64,000 nucleotides of DNA from Sphingomonadaceae bacterium. GTDB taxonomy: Bacteria; Pseudomonadota; Alphaproteobacteria; Sphingomonadales; Sphingomonadaceae. The stretch lies in assembly GCA_029268145.1 (NCBI GenBank), contig JAJUHA010000008.1, forward strand, positions 1-64,000, read 5' to 3'. The translations under genes and the position numbers were made by a program. The notes below the pieces were generated by a model. The model was not told where the DNA came from, did no database searches, and saw nothing but the letters and a program-made list of their open reading frames with translations. This document shows positions 62,603-64,000 of this stretch, in pieces; position 1 is the stretch's first letter, and each line of letters opens with the position of its first letter.

Positions 62603-63148
62603 CTAGGGGGCCGGGTGGGGCCGGTCAATCGGACGGGGCCTGCCCAGCCGGGCGGCGAGCGCCCGGGCCGGAAGGTTGAGGATGGGGTGGCGCCAGCGCG
62701 GCCACAGCTCGGAGAGCGGCGCGAGCGCAAAAGCGCGATGCGGCAGGCCGGGGTGCGGCACGCGGAGCCCGGGCGCCGCGATGACCGTCTCGCCGAAGGC
62801 CAGCAGGTCGAGATCGAGCACGCGCGGGCCCCAGCGTCGGCCGCCGCGCCGGCCGAAGTCGCGCTCGATCCGCTTCAGCAGGGCGAGGAGCGCGACCGCG
62901 TCGCCGTCGAACAGGCCGAGCGCTGCCGCATTGGCGAAGCGGCGCTGGGACGGCCCGAGCGGGTCGGTCGCGCGGATACGCGAGAGCCGCAGCCCGGCGA
63001 TGCCGGCGTCTGCAAGGGCACGCGCGGCCGCCCGCAGCACCGCCTCCGGCCGCCCGTGGCGCCCGTGCGGGCGGTTGGAGCCGAGCCCGATGACGACCCG
63101 GGTGCCGGCCTTGTGCCGCCGCGCGTGCCTGCTAGCCTCTGCGGTCAT
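62603..63148 (-). CDS. folK: 2-amino-4-hydroxy-6-hydroxymethyldihydropteridine pyrophosphokinase (HPPK)
   Basis: A 181-aa folate-pathway enzyme that pyrophosphorylates the pterin for DHPS. VVIGLGSNRPHGRHGRPEAV, FANAAALGLFDGDAVALLAL, WGPRVLDLDLLAFGE and LRVPHPGLPHRAFALAPLSE are diagnostic; the DLDLL Asp residues bind Mg. The C-terminal part is slightly longer than usual. The ATG at 63148 overlaps the ATG of the divergent glycosylase gene in one CATG. Confidence 0.92.
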   Translation of the reverse strand: MTAEASRHARRHKAGTRVVIGLGSNRPHGRHGRPEAVLRAAARALADAGIAGLRLSRIRATDPLGPSQRRFANAAALGLFDGDAVALLALLKRIERDFGRRGGRRWGPRVLDLDLLAFGETVIAAPGLRVPHPGLPHRAFALAPLSELWPRWRHPILNLPARALAARLGRPRPIDRPHPAP

Positions 63149-63782
63149 GCGCGATCCCGGTCCCGATTGCCCGCTGTGTCCTCGGCTGGCCGTGTTCCGC
63201 GAGCAGAACCGGCAGCGCTGGCCCGACTGGTTCAACGCGCCCGTCCCCGGCTTCGGCGACCCGCTTGCCCGGCTCGCCATCGTCGGGCTGGCCCCGGGCC
63301 TGTCCGGCGCCAACCGCACCGGACGCCCCTTCACGGGCGATCATGCCGGTCTGCTGCTCTACGACACGCTGCTCACCCTCGGGCTTGCAACAGGCCATTA
63401 CGCCGAGCACGCCGCCGACGGGCTGGTGCTCGAGGACGTGTTCATCACCAATGCCGTGCGCTGCGTGCCGCCTGGCAACCGGCCGACCACGGCCGAGATC
63501 CACGGCTGCCGGCCGTTCCTCGAGGCGAGCCTCGCCGGCCTTCCCAATCTCCGGGTGGTGCTGGCGCTGGGGTCCATCGCCCACCAGTCGGCCGTGAAGG
63601 CGCTGGGCGGGAAGCTTCCCAAGGCGCGCTTCGCGCATGGCGCGGTCCATCGCTTGCCGTCGGGCCTGCATCTCGTCGACAGCTATCATTGCAGCAGGCT
63701 CAACACCAACACCGGCGTGCTCACCGCCGACATGTTCCGCGCCGTCGTTTCGCAGGCCATGCAGCTGAGGGGACAGGGATGA
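63147..63782 (+). CDS. Uracil-DNA glycosylase, family 5 (UDGb)
   Basis: A 211-aa DNA-repair enzyme removing uracil, and in this family also other deaminated bases. CPLCPRLAVFREQNRQRWPD provides Cys ligands of the 4Fe-4S cluster; the catalytic region is IVGLAPGLSGANRTGRPFTG; NAVRCVPPGNRPTT carries further Cys and loop residues; DSYHCSRLNTNTGVLT is the last motif, where HPS is more usual than HCS. Family 5 is indicated by GLAPG in place of the GEAPG of family 4. It starts at ATG 63147, sharing CATG with folK. Confidence 0.92.
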   Translation: MRDPGPDCPLCPRLAVFREQNRQRWPDWFNAPVPGFGDPLARLAIVGLAPGLSGANRTGRPFTGDHAGLLLYDTLLTLGLATGHYAEHAADGLVLEDVFITNAVRCVPPGNRPTTAEIHGCRPFLEASLAGLPNLRVVLALGSIAHQSAVKALGGKLPKARFAHGAVHRLPSGLHLVDSYHCSRLNTNTGVLTADMFRAVVSQAMQLRGQG

Positions 63783-64000
63783 CCGAGCTTCTGCTTGCCG
63801 AGGAGGGTCCGGTGCTCCGGGCCACCATGAACCGCCCGGAGCGGCTCAACGCCCTGTCCCCGGACCTGGTCGAGGCGCTTCGCGGTCTGTTCGTCGGGCT
63901 CTACTGGCGGCGCGACATCCGGGTCGTGGTGCTCGCGGGCGCCGGCCGGGCCTTCTCGGCCGGGCTCGACCTGAAGGGCGGCACGGCGCTTCCCGAGGCG
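63779..64000 (+). CDS. Enoyl-CoA hydratase/isomerase family protein, 5' part
   Basis: The first 74 residues of a crotonase-fold enzyme, cut by the window end. LRATMNRPERLNALSPDLVE and VVVLAGAGRAFSAGLDLKGG contain the first oxyanion-hole region of the family. It starts inside the glycosylase stop (ATGA overlap). Function within beta-oxidation or related pathways cannot be refined from the fragment. Confidence 0.85.
   Translation, partial: MTELLLAEEGPVLRATMNRPERLNALSPDLVEALRGLFVGLYWRRDIRVVVLAGAGRAFSAGLDLKGGTALPEA

Noticed and set aside
62517-63160. Genomic island inserted at tRNA-Lys
   Set aside because: The flanks are folK and an O-methyltransferase gene, with no integrase and no repeated tRNA 3' end visible nearby.
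1-64000. CRISPR arrays, insertion sequences or long repeats
   Set aside because: No regularly spaced repeats, transposase motifs or terminal inverted repeats were seen on reading both strands.

Overview
The window is about 64 kb of very GC-rich (roughly 70% by eye), densely packed bacterial chromosome. Several things point to an alphaproteobacterium of the Sphingomonadales type: a dnaG-rpoD order, PEPxxWA-CTERM sorting tails, a split gcvPA/gcvPB glycine cleavage operon, several acyl-CoA dehydrogenases including a DmdC-type enzyme, and a hisB-hisH-hisA-hisF-hisE run. I see no insertion sequence, prophage, CRISPR array or plasmid gene. The only RNA gene found is tRNA-Lys(TTT); the clearest RNA regulator is a tandem glycine riboswitch.

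Layout. 1-8.2 kb: 3' end of dnaG, rpoD, a secreted protein followed by an orphan PEPxxWA tail, a TonB-dependent receptor, a nitroreductase, cysQ and small unknowns. 8.4-15.7 kb: two acyl-CoA dehydrogenases, tsaC/sua5, a YqaA-type membrane protein, an S9 peptidase and msrA. 15.7-19.3 kb: a LuxR-type regulator preceded by a tiny Cys-rich ORF, then two convergent trypsin-like proteases with PEPxxWA-CTERM tails, one tail out of frame. 19.4-25 kb: gcvT-gcvH-methyltransferase-gcvPA-gcvPB behind the riboswitch. 25-27.7 kb: a quinone oxidoreductase and an acyl-CoA synthetase. 27.7-32.6 kb: an overlapping response regulator / FecR-LysM surface protein / CHASE2 histidine kinase triad. 32.8-36.2 kb: a SWIB protein and a three-gene type III polyketide synthase cluster. 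36.2-39.5 kb: xerD, an SMP-30 lactonase and rmuC. 39.5-43 kb: his genes and a HIT hydrolase. 43-49 kb: an amino-acid permease, a DEAD-box helicase with a structured leader, a PfkB kinase, queG and a GST. 49-60 kb: a paired acyl-CoA dehydrogenase operon, a nuclease-ATPase fusion, nnr, a tandem alpha/beta-hydrolase operon, a cysteine hydrolase and an M24 peptidase. 60-64 kb: an acyl-CoA carboxyltransferase, an O-methyltransferase, tRNA-Lys, folK, a family-5 uracil-DNA glycosylase and the start of an enoyl-CoA hydratase.

Most of the window is housekeeping and lipid metabolism. The accessory signals worth following are: (i) PEPxxWA-CTERM surface sorting, where two of four tails are out of frame with the preceding coding region; (ii) the response regulator-FecR-CHASE2 kinase module, whose middle gene is itself PEPxxWA-tailed; (iii) the type III PKS / methyltransferase / FAD-enzyme cluster, likely making a phenolic lipid or quinone; and (iv) the stand-alone PD-(D/E)XK-like nuclease fused to a DUF2075-type ATPase, which resembles a defence effector. 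All functional calls come from reading the sequence; no database search was run.
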